A stretch of 64,000 bases of DNA from Verrucomicrobium spinosum DSM 4136 = JCM 18804 (GCF_000172155.1 NZ_ABIZ01000001.1:6915105-6979104), one strand, 5' to 3'. Positions 35,828 to 46,167 are shown, counted from the stretch's first letter. Notes: a model not told the origin generated them from the sequence alone. A program made the numbers and translations.

Positions 35828-36515
35828 ATGGTACCATCTGCATTCACGTCTGCTTCCACCAGTTCTCCAACAAGAAGGAGCTGGTTGCAGACCCTAACGG
35901 CACGCCACAAGCAGCGCCTCCACCAGGGCAATGAGCGCGCCATCGAAGTCCCAGACATCACCCTTCTGGGCATGAGCATGGTGGGCCTGGTAGCCAGCAC
36001 AGATGGCATCCTCGCCGTCTGGCTCAAAGGCCTGGCCAGAACAGCAGGTGGCAGACCTGAAAGGCCTCCTTTTTAGCCCGGCCTTCGTCGTTCCCACCGC
36101 CATCCGCATTCTTGGGGACCTCGACCACCCCATTCCCCCTACGCAAGAAGCCCACTTTCATCTGTTCGCAGAGCTGGCATCACGCCCAAAGTGGCAGGAT
36201 CTGGCCACACTGGCACTCCTCGCAAAGAAACGAGCCCAGCTCAGCGACCAGCCCGCTCTCGCCACCGCCCTCTCCCATTGGCTCGATACCGCGCTCGCAA
36301 CGCGCCAGTGGACCGCCGCGCAACTGGAAGGCCACGCCATGGAGCATCTTCAGCATCTGCGTGCAGACGGCCTGCCTCATGTCGTGCTGGAAGTTTCCTG
36401 GGAACGCGACCCCAACGTAGATCCCAGACTCGTCACCCCCGGGATCTTACCTCCGGGTCGGAGGCCAGCCATGGTCCCTCGGTTAAGAAGCTGGCCAGGT
36501 GCTCAAGCTCTGTGA
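35828..36515 (+). pseudogene. Broken gene fragment, unidentified
   Basis: Two overlapping plus-strand frames look protein-like. One gives LGMSMVGLVASTDGILAVWL and stops at 36076. The other continues with DLKGLLFSPAFVVPTAIRIL, LASRPKWQDLATLALLA and AEL-type helices to LRADGLPHVVLEVSWERDP. A single frameshift near 36050 would join them. The final strand followed by charged residues faintly recalls C-terminal domains of vWA-MoxR-associated proteins, but I cannot name the family. It is followed by about 450 gene-free bases. Confidence 0.4.
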
Positions 36516-36972
36516 ACGAGTTCTTCCAGTGCAGACAACGGCTCCATACCTGCCGCCGGAGAGATGTCTGAAGTTTCCATGCTTTCTCATTTAGCACACC
36601 CAAGGAATAAAGTTTTCTTGGAAACTGCAAAAAACTCTCCTGGCATCCTAAAGCACTCAGCGTTCCACACACCGCCCTTCTACTCCACGCGATCACCTGA
36701 CACGCTGCCAACATATTCAACACGAACGACATCCGCTGCCTTTCTGCCCGAACATCATCAAAAACATCTACCGGAAAAGGATGCACGCTTGCTTGCAATC
36801 AAAAATTACTCCTTGCAAGCGCCGACTTTCTCCATCATTTGCGCGACACACAAGCTGGTACATCACCTGACGTCTGCGCACGGTCACGGCCTGAGCACTG
36901 TAGTGGCAATGGCCGTGTCGTCGTCCGGCGGCAGGCTGTCCCAGCGATCTCATTTGCCTTTTCAGTCGTGTC
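36516..36972. other. AT-richer leader of the TIR-vWA-PP2C-kinase operon
   Basis: From about 36560 to 36870 the base composition is visibly richer in A/T than the surroundings (AAGGAATAAAGTTTTCTTGG and similar). It directly precedes the six-gene rightward operon. It is the most likely place for that operon's promoter. No exact -35/-10 pair is claimed, and no coding region is supported. Confidence 0.4.
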
Positions 36973-38037
36973 ATGACCTCGTCGCCATTCGACTTGTTTA
37001 TCTCTTATCAGAAGGCGCAGGCGGCGTGGGTGGAAGTCTTTGCCAGGGATCTGGAGAGCCGTCTGGTCGTGGAGGAGCGCGGGGGCCGTCGTCCCTTCAA
37101 GTGCTTCTACTACACAGACTCCATCCTCCCCGGTGACCACTGGCACCGGGTGATGATCCAGCACGCCGAGACCGCACAGCGTTTCATCTTCATCTTCACG
37201 GAGGAGTCCTACCTCTCCAACTACTGCATCCTGGAGCTCGATGCCAGGCTTCACCGGGATATCTATGAAACTACCCTCTTTGTCCTGAGGGACGGCACCC
37301 GGCTGAGCCAGACGCCCATGCGCTTTCGCAAGCACCTGGATCTCACACAACCCGATCAGTATCATTGCGGTGTGGAGAAAATCATCAGCTGGCTCTGCCA
37401 CAGGAAGCCCAGTGACAAATTCACCATCCGCCCGCTGCATGGGACGGCACCAGCCCAACCGGCCCACCTGCCCCACCCCACACTGGACCTGCACACCGCC
37501 ACCCGCAAGATCGTGCAGAAGATTGGCACCCTGGTCGATCGCAACTCCCAGGAGCCGCTCGGCCCAGCCTGGCGCTCCGCCCACAATGAGTTTTTGTGTG
37601 ACCCGGACATTTTACAGAAAGCCGCCATCCTGTCGCGTCCCTCCCTGGCGTTTCAGTGGCTGGATGAGACTCAGGCACAACACACCCTGAGGGTCATCGA
37701 GACGTCAAGGGGGACGCTACGGCGTGACGGGCTGGCCACCTTCCGCGTCCTGCTGAGCGGCCGTCTGCCCGCGTGCACTCAACCGGCACCCCAGGACGAG
37801 GAGACCTTCTTCGATGACGGAACCCTCGCCACCCTGGTGCCGCAGGACCCGCACAGCCTCCACGCTGTCGGCACCCCCGTCATCGTAGGCGGCTGGAATC
37901 AGCCGGGCCCCCTCCATTTCCCGAGCGTCCCTCCAGAACGGGTGCCCAACGGCTCACCCATTTTTGACGCCCGGGCCCAGCTCGTTGGCTACTTGGCACA
38001 CACACCGGATGGCCAGCCGCTCGCCCGCCCCCTTTAG
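36973..38037 (+). CDS. TIR-domain protein with trypsin-like C-terminus
   Basis: A 354-residue protein. The TIR domain occupies residues 5-140: FDLFISYQKAQ, FYYTDSILPGDHW (45-57) and SNYCILELD with Glu88 in the NADase catalytic position. The C-terminal part (about 170-354) ends PNGSPIFDARAQLVGYLAHT. This resembles the GDSGSP...G.LVG end of chymotrypsin-fold domains, but the serine position is Asn and no catalytic His is evident, so any protease would be inactive. TIRs of this form commonly degrade NAD+; that activity is inferred. It is the first gene of a tight operon, with the next gene 12 bases downstream, and is the probable effector of that set. Confidence 0.85.
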   Translation: MTSSPFDLFISYQKAQAAWVEVFARDLESRLVVEERGGRRPFKCFYYTDSILPGDHWHRVMIQHAETAQRFIFIFTEESYLSNYCILELDARLHRDIYETTLFVLRDGTRLSQTPMRFRKHLDLTQPDQYHCGVEKIISWLCHRKPSDKFTIRPLHGTAPAQPAHLPHPTLDLHTATRKIVQKIGTLVDRNSQEPLGPAWRSAHNEFLCDPDILQKAAILSRPSLAFQWLDETQAQHTLRVIETSRGTLRRDGLATFRVLLSGRLPACTQPAPQDEETFFDDGTLATLVPQDPHSLHAVGTPVIVGGWNQPGPLHFPSVPPERVPNGSPIFDARAQLVGYLAHTPDGQPLARPL

Positions 38038-38049
38038 CCGACTGCTCTC

Positions 38050-40668
38050 ATGTCCACCCTGCCTCCCGTGCCCCCTGTCCCCGGCTCTCAACCACCCAAC
38101 GGGGTGCCACCCGCCGCCGGTGCGGCATCCCCCCCTCCAGCACCCTCCAGCCCTCCGCCGCAGCCAACCGCGCCTCCGCAACCTTCTGCGGCCAGCCCAA
38201 GTTCAGCCCCCCCTCAGGTTTCCCCTCCCAGCCCGGCCCCGGTGGCTCCTGCGTCCCCTGGCCCTGTTGGAGCCGCCGTTCCAGCAGTAGGGGCATCCCC
38301 GGCGGGTACCACCGGTGGCGCGCAGCTTCCGGATGTCACCTCCAATGCACCCGCCGCCAGCGGTGCCGCCCCCACTCCGCAGCAATCTGCCGCCCGCCCC
38401 AAGGATGAGAACTTCTTTACCGACACTCCAGAGCCCGACTCCGCCGCCCCCCCTGGTGCGCCGTCGGCCGCCTCCCTGGATGATCCCTCTGAAGAGCTCA
38501 CCAACCAGAACCGGGCGGTGTACGAATCGTTGCTCGAAGAGTTCGCCCCCTATGCCGCCCGGCTGCGTGACTCCAGCATCCTGGTGATTGTATCCCCGCA
38601 TGAGGACCTCACCTCCAGCGCCGCCATCTTTGTTTCCTCGCACTCCTCGCTCGGCAACGCCCGCCCCAGGGTCTTGATTGAATGCACCGGGCCCTTGACG
38701 GACATCCTCGCCTCACGGAACCGCTGGCGCATCGGTCATACCGAGCAGACTCAAGGCGGGAGGGAGGTCGTGCTGCTCATTCACGCCCACTCCACCCAGC
38801 ACCTCGCCCATGTGCGGGACCTGCTGAAGAGCAGGCGGGGGCAGGGTTTCCCGGTCGATCAAAAGTTCTTTGTCATCATCGAGCTCAGCGATGAAGCCGG
38901 GCGTGGGTTCAATCCCCTTATGGACTCTGCAGGCTTCCCCGTGTGGGAGATCGATGCTGTGCCCCACCTGCTGCGACAGCACCACACGCCGCAGGATGCT
39001 GACGACTGGCTGGCCAGAGTCCAGGCAGCACGCGCACGCGGTGCAGGACCGGCTGATGCGCGCGACTTTGCCTACTGGCTGGACGCACACCTGCGGCATG
39101 GCACATTGTCCGGTGCCCTGGATGCCACCACCCGGCCAGAACACATCCCCACCGGCAGGGAAATACTCTCCCAGGCCAACCGGGTGGAGAAGTGTGCCCT
39201 CTTTGCCGCCGCCATGTTTCCTGGGGCAAAGATGGGTGAGTTCGAGACGCTCGTCCAGGCCCTCGTCAAAGAAGAGACCTGCCAGCCTCCCGCCGCCTCA
39301 CGATCAGGCGGAGATGCCCCCGCCCCCATCCCCGGCCCGGTGTACTGGGAGCGTCATCAGGAGGAGCTTTACCAGAAGCTACAGCTTGAGCACCGCCAGG
39401 AATCCGGCTCCATGGTGGTGGACTTCCGCCTTCCGAGCCTGCGCGATGGCGTGCGGTCCGCCCTCTTCCCCCCGGACGTCACTCGCTGGCTCAACCGGCT
39501 CCACCAGGACGGCATGCTCCTGGACCCCGCCCTCTCCCGGGCCCTGATCAACCGCCTCGTGGAAATAACTGCCGAGGCCGCCCGCGACCGGGATGACATT
39601 TTCAACCGCCACTGGCTCCTGGCACGCCTGCGGGACATCCAGCACCAGCGGGCCAGGTTCAGCGGCCTCCAATCGCAGCTGGACCAGGCCAGCCAGGCCC
39701 CGGAGTTGCGCAGCCTTCTCTCCACACTGCGCAAGACGCACCGCGCCCAGCACCGCCAGCTCATGGCTGCGCTCACCGCCATCTGCCGTAGTTTCCTCGG
39801 CTCCCCCACCACCCAGCCCGCCGCCACCGGCTTTCTGGATGACCTCATTCAGGAGACCCAGCCCGAGTGTGAGGATGCGCTGGACATCATCTTCCGCCTC
39901 GACGGCACCAGCGGCTTTGAGCCCGGCAGGTACTACTTCAGACTTCTAAACTCCACCAACACCCGCCTGCGCACCCGCATCCACCGGCATCTGCTCTCCC
40001 GGGCGAAGGAGCGGCAGGGCCACCACGGCCCCCAGCAGGCTTGGGACACCATCTCTGAGGTGTACCGGTGGCTGCCCGCTCCCGACCCCCAGCTCAGTTT
40101 TGGCGCAGGTCACCGCTGGACGCTGGCCTTTCTCTACTCCCTGTGGGAAGACTATCGCGATGCCTGTTCCAAGGTCGGGTGCGCCGAGCAGGACATCCCC
40201 ATTCCCTGGCTTGCCGAATGCCCAGACCTCCCCACTCCGGAGACCCGGCTCCAGACCATCCTCCAGTGGCTCTCCCACACCCAACTCCCCAATTGTGTGG
40301 AGGAGGTCATTCGCTCCATCACCAAGGAACTCCGGTCTGGGACTGGAGGATCTCTCCAGTGGACCATGATGGAGTACTACTACCACCCTCGCACCGTGGG
40401 AGAGGGCCTCGTCGCGGAGGTCCTTGCAGGCTTCTACCTCCTCTCTGGGGACGAGCGCTGGCATCAAATCGCCGACCACCTCCGCCAGACCCTCCCGCTT
40501 AAAACAAGGGAGGCACTCAATGCCATCATTCGCCAGATCGGGGATGCCCCTCTGGATGCCACCCCCTCCGCCACCGTGCCCACCCGGGCAGCCCTGGAAA
40601 AACACCGCATTCGTGTGAGGCGCGCCTACAGCCTTGCCCGTCGCCTGCTTGTAGCCACCACCTCCTAG
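38050..40668 (+). CDS. Large protein with proline-rich N-terminus, unknown fold
   Basis: An 872-residue protein that I do not recognise. Residues 1-145 are proline/alanine-rich and disordered. From about 150 there is an alpha/beta segment (SSILVIVSPHEDLTSSAAIF, VVLLIHAHSTQHLAHV, FFVIIELSDEAG) whose strand order recalls a P-loop NTPase, but no Walker A is present. The rest (about 330-870) is mostly helical, with NRHWLLARLRDIQHQRARF and WTMMEYYYHP among distinctive stretches. There is no signal or membrane helix. It could be a degenerate NTPase scaffold for the TIR protein upstream. Tight spacing (12 and 14 bases) places it in the operon. Confidence 0.8.
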   Translation: MSTLPPVPPVPGSQPPNGVPPAAGAASPPPAPSSPPPQPTAPPQPSAASPSSAPPQVSPPSPAPVAPASPGPVGAAVPAVGASPAGTTGGAQLPDVTSNAPAASGAAPTPQQSAARPKDENFFTDTPEPDSAAPPGAPSAASLDDPSEELTNQNRAVYESLLEEFAPYAARLRDSSILVIVSPHEDLTSSAAIFVSSHSSLGNARPRVLIECTGPLTDILASRNRWRIGHTEQTQGGREVVLLIHAHSTQHLAHVRDLLKSRRGQGFPVDQKFFVIIELSDEAGRGFNPLMDSAGFPVWEIDAVPHLLRQHHTPQDADDWLARVQAARARGAGPADARDFAYWLDAHLRHGTLSGALDATTRPEHIPTGREILSQANRVEKCALFAAAMFPGAKMGEFETLVQALVKEETCQPPAASRSGGDAPAPIPGPVYWERHQEELYQKLQLEHRQESGSMVVDFRLPSLRDGVRSALFPPDVTRWLNRLHQDGMLLDPALSRALINRLVEITAEAARDRDDIFNRHWLLARLRDIQHQRARFSGLQSQLDQASQAPELRSLLSTLRKTHRAQHRQLMAALTAICRSFLGSPTTQPAATGFLDDLIQETQPECEDALDIIFRLDGTSGFEPGRYYFRLLNSTNTRLRTRIHRHLLSRAKERQGHHGPQQAWDTISEVYRWLPAPDPQLSFGAGHRWTLAFLYSLWEDYRDACSKVGCAEQDIPIPWLAECPDLPTPETRLQTILQWLSHTQLPNCVEEVIRSITKELRSGTGGSLQWTMMEYYYHPRTVGEGLVAEVLAGFYLLSGDERWHQIADHLRQTLPLKTREALNAIIRQIGDAPLDATPSATVPTRAALEKHRIRVRRAYSLARRLLVATTS

Positions 40669-40682
40669 CCCGCCTCGCCGTC

Positions 40683-43526
40683 ATGAGCACCAACAACAAC
40701 TTTGACCAGTTCCTGAACGCCGCGGCAAATCCACCGCCGTCTCCCCAAGGCACCCCGCCGCCCCCCACCCAGGCCAACACTGCCGCAAATTCAGGCGGAG
40801 CGGCCCCCCAGGCATTTGGCACATTCATTCAACAGGCGATCACCGCACCAGCCCCGGCACCTTTCCCACCCGCGGCTTCCTATCGGCCAGCACAGCCAGG
40901 CCCAGGTGTGGGCACCAGCCCAGGTTCAGCAGGGAGTGCCAACACCCACTTCGACACCTTCACTCAGAATCAGTCCGCCGCTCCCCACCCTGCCCCATAC
41001 CCGCCAGCCCCCAGCCCTCCGGTCGGGTCTGCCCCCTTCCCCCCGTCCCCCTCCGCCCCGCCGTCGCCAGGCGCTGGCCATGCCGCCACACACTTTTCCG
41101 GCAGTACTCTGGACACCATCATCCAATACCTCGGCCAGGCAAGCTCCCCTCCCACCGCCACCGCGGGAGTCGAGGTGTACTCCTATGACCCGCAGGAAAA
41201 CGGCGTCATGCTCCACTCCAGCCGGGGCATGCTGCGGAGGTGGTTTAGCAACCGCACCTACGAGTATCTCACGGTACGTCCCAATGCCTCCGCCGCCCTC
41301 GCCCCCTTTGATGTCAGCGTCATGGATGCCTCTCATCAGCCCAAGGCCATGGAGTGCAGCTTCGCCATCACCGGCCTGATGAAGAGTGATGCCTCGAACC
41401 TTGTTGCCGGGCTCCTCATCCCTGCGGCAGGCCAGAAGGCGCGAAGCAACCACGAGCTCCACGACCATCTGCGCCGTCACGTCTCCCAGTGGGTCAATGA
41501 GTATGCCGTGCTGGAACGCAACACCAACGGCTCCGACATCTGCCGAGGCATGACGGGTGCGCAGCGCACCGCCTGCTCCCAGTACCTCGCCCGCCGCGCC
41601 AGCGAGGTCCTGGGAATCACCGCCACCGGCGGCATCTTCCTGCCGGAGCAAGACCTCCAGCTGCCCCCTCTCAGACTGCATCTCGAACCCATACGCCTCC
41701 TTGACGATGTGCCCGACCGGCTTGCTCTGGACATGGAGATCATCCTCCAGCCATCAGACCCCCGCCTCGCCGCCCGCGTCCGCCAGCCCCTGGCCACCTT
41801 CACCCAGCAGCTCCAGCAGGCGGTAGAGCATTGGCTCATGCGCAGCTGCCGCCTCTCCACCTTCTGCTTCGACAAGGCCAACCTGCAGCGGGATCTCACC
41901 CAGTATCTGGATCAGCACCTCCGCTCCCAGTTCGGCCAGTCCGTCATCAAGCTCACCCTCACCCCGGAGTACTTCTTCCCGCGCCAGTACGACATCCGCA
42001 ACACCTACGACTCAACAGGCCACGTCAATCCGCGCAACCACCCCCTGCTGGTGCACCACACTCTGGTGATTGATCTGGCGGACATCGCCCAGCTCCTCTC
42101 CAGCGGTCCCCGCCCCTCCCCCGCAGTTCTCGCCTCCCGGGATCTGCCCACCATCTCCAGCGCATGGAACCATGAACTTGAGAAATGGACCCAGGACCTG
42201 CTGGACCGCACGACGCGCAAACACCTCGCCGGCAAAGAATATACGGATGTGGGGCTCAACTTCCCGGTCGTGGCCGATCAGATCCGCACGGCCGTCGAGC
42301 AGGAGTTTCTCGCCATCGGCATCAAGGCCAAGCAATTCATCACCCTCCCCGGAGACAAGCAGATCGAGCAGTGCCTCTCCCGCAACTTCACATTCGCCAC
42401 CCAGGAGATCCTCTGCCAGACCAGTGAGAGCCGGGTGAACTACTCCCTGAGTGCCCAGGTACGGTTTTCGGTGAAAAACCTCGCCACCATCCAAAACCAC
42501 CTCCTCCCCGGCAAGTCTCTTGAGGACGAGTTCGTGCGGGCAACCACCCAGGCCATCACCGCAAAGGTGCGGGAGCTTTCTCCCGAGGCGCTCTATCTTG
42601 GATTCGACCGCCCCATCCAGGGCAGCACCACCGCCACGTCCAGCAGCTTCGTTCCAGAATCTCGCCCCAGCCCGGAACAGCAGATCTCCATGGAGATTGA
42701 GAAGCGTCTCGTTCAGATGTTCGGCGCCTCCGACCTCCAGATCAGCCTCCGGCCGGAGGAATCCGTCGTCACCCAGCTGGACCGCACCTTGCGACCGCCC
42801 CGTGACCGCTGCTGCACCATCAAGGTGCAGACCGTGGGCACCGGAACGGAGGAAATCACCTTCCACATCTACTACCGCGTCATGGCCATCGCACCGGGCG
42901 GCTGGCCCCTCTTTCAAGGGCTCTGCCGCAATGTGCAGAACAACGACATCGATGCCACCGCCCGGGAGATCGGAGTGGCCATGGATGACAAGATCGGCGC
43001 CGAGTGCCGCATCCGCTTCCGCGGCCTTCCCTCCCACCTCGCCCTCGGCACCGCCCCTGAGATGCAGGCCATCCTCCTGCAATACGGTCCCCACAACGCC
43101 CTCCAGGAAATCAGCACCCAGTTCGGCCTCACCGTCCAGGTCACCCGCATTGATCGCGACCCCGTCGAATCTGAAACCATCCTCGGCGAGTTCGGGAAGG
43201 AGAAGATCCAGGCCCTCCTCACAGACTACCGCAACTGCACCGAGGAAATTACCCGCCTCATACAACAACACGGTGGCGACCATCCGCTCATCGACGACAT
43301 GCGCGCCCGGCAGAGCCAGCTCGACCTGCAGATCACCCAGCAGCTCAATCCCCACCAGGACTATCACAAGGACGCCCCCCTCAGCCTCCACCACCAGTCC
43401 TGGCACCAGCGGCTGGGCATTCCGCCCCCCGCTCCACAGCTCCCACCCAGCGCCCCACCGCCTCTGCCACCTGTGCCTCCCCACGCTCCGCAAGCCGCCC
43501 CCCCACCGGGGCCCTCATCACCCTGA
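40683..43526 (+). CDS. Large protein with possible SPFH-like repeats
   Basis: A 947-residue soluble protein with proline-rich ends (about 15-150 and 910-947). The middle opens VEVYSYDPQENGVMLHSSRG. It then has several helix-strand modules in which an amphipathic helix leads into a strand ending in an aromatic or proline, for example LTQYLDQHLRSQFGQSVIKL and IRTAVEQEFLAIGIKAKQFI. This rhythm is like the C-terminal half of SPFH/band-7 domains, which build membrane-associated rings. I give this as a weak structural guess. A final helical region follows. There is no membrane helix and no catalytic motif. Third gene of the operon. Confidence 0.78.
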   Translation: MSTNNNFDQFLNAAANPPPSPQGTPPPPTQANTAANSGGAAPQAFGTFIQQAITAPAPAPFPPAASYRPAQPGPGVGTSPGSAGSANTHFDTFTQNQSAAPHPAPYPPAPSPPVGSAPFPPSPSAPPSPGAGHAATHFSGSTLDTIIQYLGQASSPPTATAGVEVYSYDPQENGVMLHSSRGMLRRWFSNRTYEYLTVRPNASAALAPFDVSVMDASHQPKAMECSFAITGLMKSDASNLVAGLLIPAAGQKARSNHELHDHLRRHVSQWVNEYAVLERNTNGSDICRGMTGAQRTACSQYLARRASEVLGITATGGIFLPEQDLQLPPLRLHLEPIRLLDDVPDRLALDMEIILQPSDPRLAARVRQPLATFTQQLQQAVEHWLMRSCRLSTFCFDKANLQRDLTQYLDQHLRSQFGQSVIKLTLTPEYFFPRQYDIRNTYDSTGHVNPRNHPLLVHHTLVIDLADIAQLLSSGPRPSPAVLASRDLPTISSAWNHELEKWTQDLLDRTTRKHLAGKEYTDVGLNFPVVADQIRTAVEQEFLAIGIKAKQFITLPGDKQIEQCLSRNFTFATQEILCQTSESRVNYSLSAQVRFSVKNLATIQNHLLPGKSLEDEFVRATTQAITAKVRELSPEALYLGFDRPIQGSTTATSSSFVPESRPSPEQQISMEIEKRLVQMFGASDLQISLRPEESVVTQLDRTLRPPRDRCCTIKVQTVGTGTEEITFHIYYRVMAIAPGGWPLFQGLCRNVQNNDIDATAREIGVAMDDKIGAECRIRFRGLPSHLALGTAPEMQAILLQYGPHNALQEISTQFGLTVQVTRIDRDPVESETILGEFGKEKIQALLTDYRNCTEEITRLIQQHGGDHPLIDDMRARQSQLDLQITQQLNPHQDYHKDAPLSLHHQSWHQRLGIPPPAPQLPPSAPPPLPPVPPHAPQAAPPPGPSSP

Positions 43527-43582
43527 CATCCGACCGGTTCCGCGGGTCGTTTCCCACAACCTTCTTTTCCCCACACCCCAAC

Positions 43583-44392
43583 ATGCCCTACTCCAACCTT
43601 CCCATCGGCGTCGCCAACCCCGGCCTCGTCGTCATCCTTGTGGACCAGTCTAGTTCCATGAGCGAGACATATGCACCTCCGCACAATCGTGCTGAGTTCG
43701 CCGCCATCGCCGTCAACCGCTGCATCTATGAAATCCTCGCCAAGTGCCGGGACGGCCAGAACGTGCGCGACCGGTGCCACATTGCCGTGCTGGGCTATGG
43801 TCTTCAGGCCCGCAATCTCATCGTCGTCGGCCGCCCCTCAGATCTCGAGGCCAGAATCCTCCGGTTCGAGGATCTAAAACAGCGTGTTCCAGACGGGGCC
43901 GGTGGCCTGGTGGACATTGATTTCAAGCTCCCTGTCTGGATTGATGCCACCGCATCCGGCTCCACCCCCATGGCCGAGGCCTTCAACTTCGCCTCAGAAA
44001 TGATCCAGGCCTGGACCCGGGACAACCCCGGCAACTTCCCGCCCGTCTGCATCAACATCACCGATGGAGAACCCAATGACGAGACCGCAGCAGAGAATGC
44101 CGCCCGCGCCCTCATGCAGACCGGCACCACAGACGGCACCACCCTCCTCTTCAATGCGCATATCGGCAATCCCGCCGATGGCGAGGTAAAGATGCCCGCC
44201 TCCGAGGGCCACCTCAGCAATCAGTACGCCCGGTTCCTTTACCGCATCTCCAGTGGCGTGCCCCAGCCCCTGGAGGCGGCAGCTCGCAATGTCGGTTTCA
44301 ACGTCCAGTCCGGGTCCCGGGGCATGCTCATGAACGCCGGCCCTGAAGCCCTCACCGCGCTCATCCAGTTTGGCTCCCAGCACGCCCGGTAA
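43583..44392 (+). CDS. TerY-like vWA domain protein
   Basis: A 269-residue single vWA domain. The metal-ion-dependent adhesion site is complete: DxSxS as D21-Q-S23-S-S25 in VVILVDQSSSMSE, the threonine in TASGSTPMAEAF, and the aspartate in INITDGEPND. Length and lack of extra domains match TerY-type proteins, which act with a PP2C phosphatase and a protein kinase in the TerY-P triad of Ter-linked stress systems (Anantharaman and colleagues). The next two genes are exactly such a phosphatase and kinase, so the assignment is strengthened by context. It probably binds a phosphorylated or metal-dependent partner. Confidence 0.9.
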   Translation: MPYSNLPIGVANPGLVVILVDQSSSMSETYAPPHNRAEFAAIAVNRCIYEILAKCRDGQNVRDRCHIAVLGYGLQARNLIVVGRPSDLEARILRFEDLKQRVPDGAGGLVDIDFKLPVWIDATASGSTPMAEAFNFASEMIQAWTRDNPGNFPPVCINITDGEPNDETAAENAARALMQTGTTDGTTLLFNAHIGNPADGEVKMPASEGHLSNQYARFLYRISSGVPQPLEAAARNVGFNVQSGSRGMLMNAGPEALTALIQFGSQHAR

Positions 44393-44435
44393 GGCACCAA
44401 CTCATCACACTATCCCGGCCGCCGCCCGTAGAACC

Positions 44436-46133
44436 ATGCCACCTTCCTCGAACCCGATCCACGTTCGAAGCTATGCCTGCAGCAAATCGGGACAGCGTCC
44501 TGAGGAGAGTCAGGATGGCATCTCTCCGCTTCCCGGCTCACCCCCGGTCTGCACGCGCGAAGATGACGGGACAACCCTTACATTCCTGGCCGTCGCCGAC
44601 GGGGCCACCGAGTCCTATTTGCCCCAAATTTGGGCAATGATCCTGGCCCAGAAATTTCCCGAACTGAAACGCGACGGCTGCCACCATTCCGGGTGGACCG
44701 AATGGATCTCAGATTGCCGCAAAGAATGGCTGGAGAGAGCCAACCTCCGGCGCAACAACCTCCCCAAACAGAACCTGTCCTTCGCAGACATTGTAAACTT
44801 GAACTCGACGGAAGCCCGCCTGCCCGCAGCAGCAACCTTCGCAGGGCTTCGACTCCGGCAAAGCCCTCAGGGCGAAACTGCCTGGGATGCACTGGTGCTT
44901 GGGGATTCATGCTTGTTCCACCTCCGGCACGACAGGAGAACTCTGACCGCCCCCTACTCCCGGAGCGAAGAGTTCACCTACACTCCAAACGCCACCCTCA
45001 GCTACCCCAGCGACAGTTCCAAAGACGCCAGTCCCGTCAAGATGGGGGACGGTCAAGGTCACTACAACTCCGCCATGCCCGGTGACGTGTTTGTACTTGC
45101 CACTGACGCCATGGCCAAATGGATCATCACATCTCTTGAAAAAAACACCCCCGTTTGGGGCACACTGCTTCGCCAAGATCTGGATTTCAACTCACTCGTG
45201 GAACAAGCCAGAAAGGATGCCGTCCTCAGCATGGAGAACGACGATGTCTCCCTGGTGATCGCAATGGTCGGCCTCCCCCACCCGTGGTGCCTTGAGGGTA
45301 CCTTCACCCCCCAGCCCAAAGCTTCCAGGCCAGTGCTCCCGGCACCGGTGGCAGAGCCTGTAAATTCCTTCCCGCCCGCCTCTGCTGACTCCCGATCTCC
45401 CATCTCACCCCCGCTCCCCCCGCACACAGGTTCTGTAATCGTACCGCGCAACCCGCCCGCGCCAGCGCCCGCTCTCTCAAGGAATCCCCCCGACGGTCCA
45501 TCCCCACCCCCAACGCCTGCGCCCCCCTCCTCCCCGCCCCTCGGCGCAACAAGAGGCACAAACCTCACCCAAGCTTCCACCCCCGCACAACGCCCGTGGT
45601 ACGGTTCCACCACCACCCTTGTCCTGATCGTCGGCTCAGTGTGCAGCATTGTTTGCTTTGTTATTTCCGCGATGATCACCAGTTACTTTGGCAAGGAAAG
45701 GGAGACAAATCTGCAAGCGGAGCTTGATGCAGCCCAACGCGAGACCGTCAAACTACAGTCGGACCTGAAACATCTGGTCCAACAACACGACGCAGAAATC
45801 GCCAGCCTCATCAAAAAACAGGGCATGCCATCGGCCCCCCCGGAATCCGATGCCGGGGCCGGACACGAACCCCGGAAATCCGGCGGCGAGGCCCCCGTCA
45901 TGGACAAAGGACATTTCATTCGTGAGACAAACACCCTGCCGGCCCACTCCCTCCATCCCACAATCGGAGTCGACTCCCCCGTCATGCCGGGACTCGGCGC
46001 GAGTATCAACAACCTCATCCCAGCCGGACCGATCCCGGACATCACCCGGACCACGAGCCCCCAGCCCCAGCCTGCACCAGATGGATCCACCAAACAGGAT
46101 GACCTAGCACCGTCGGATGCTAAAAGCGAGTAG
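44436..46133 (+). CDS. PP2C-type phosphatase with membrane anchor
   Basis: A 565-residue protein. The PP2C domain (about 10-285) shows AVADGATES (D55, G56), LVLGDSCLF, VFVLATDAMAKW and ENDDVSLVIA, which cover the metal-binding aspartates; the usual TDG is TDA here. A proline-rich linker follows (about 310-385), then a membrane helix at about 392-418 (LVLIVGSVCSIVCFVISAMI), a short coiled coil and a tail. By family knowledge it removes phosphate from Ser/Thr and opposes the kinase encoded next. The start at 44436 is used because an in-frame ATG at 44370 lies inside the vWA gene. Confidence 0.88.
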   Translation: MPPSSNPIHVRSYACSKSGQRPEESQDGISPLPGSPPVCTREDDGTTLTFLAVADGATESYLPQIWAMILAQKFPELKRDGCHHSGWTEWISDCRKEWLERANLRRNNLPKQNLSFADIVNLNSTEARLPAAATFAGLRLRQSPQGETAWDALVLGDSCLFHLRHDRRTLTAPYSRSEEFTYTPNATLSYPSDSSKDASPVKMGDGQGHYNSAMPGDVFVLATDAMAKWIITSLEKNTPVWGTLLRQDLDFNSLVEQARKDAVLSMENDDVSLVIAMVGLPHPWCLEGTFTPQPKASRPVLPAPVAEPVNSFPPASADSRSPISPPLPPHTGSVIVPRNPPAPAPALSRNPPDGPSPPPTPAPPSSPPLGATRGTNLTQASTPAQRPWYGSTTTLVLIVGSVCSIVCFVISAMITSYFGKERETNLQAELDAAQRETVKLQSDLKHLVQQHDAEIASLIKKQGMPSAPPESDAGAGHEPRKSGGEAPVMDKGHFIRETNTLPAHSLHPTIGVDSPVMPGLGASINNLIPAGPIPDITRTTSPQPQPAPDGSTKQDDLAPSDAKSE

Positions 46134-46167
46134 CGGAGGCAACCAGAACGATCACAGCCCCATTGCC

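Noticed and set aside
38050-40668. Functional P-loop NTPase in the operon
   Set aside because: The strand order is suggestive, but no GxxxxGK[ST] motif exists, so it cannot be called an active NTPase.
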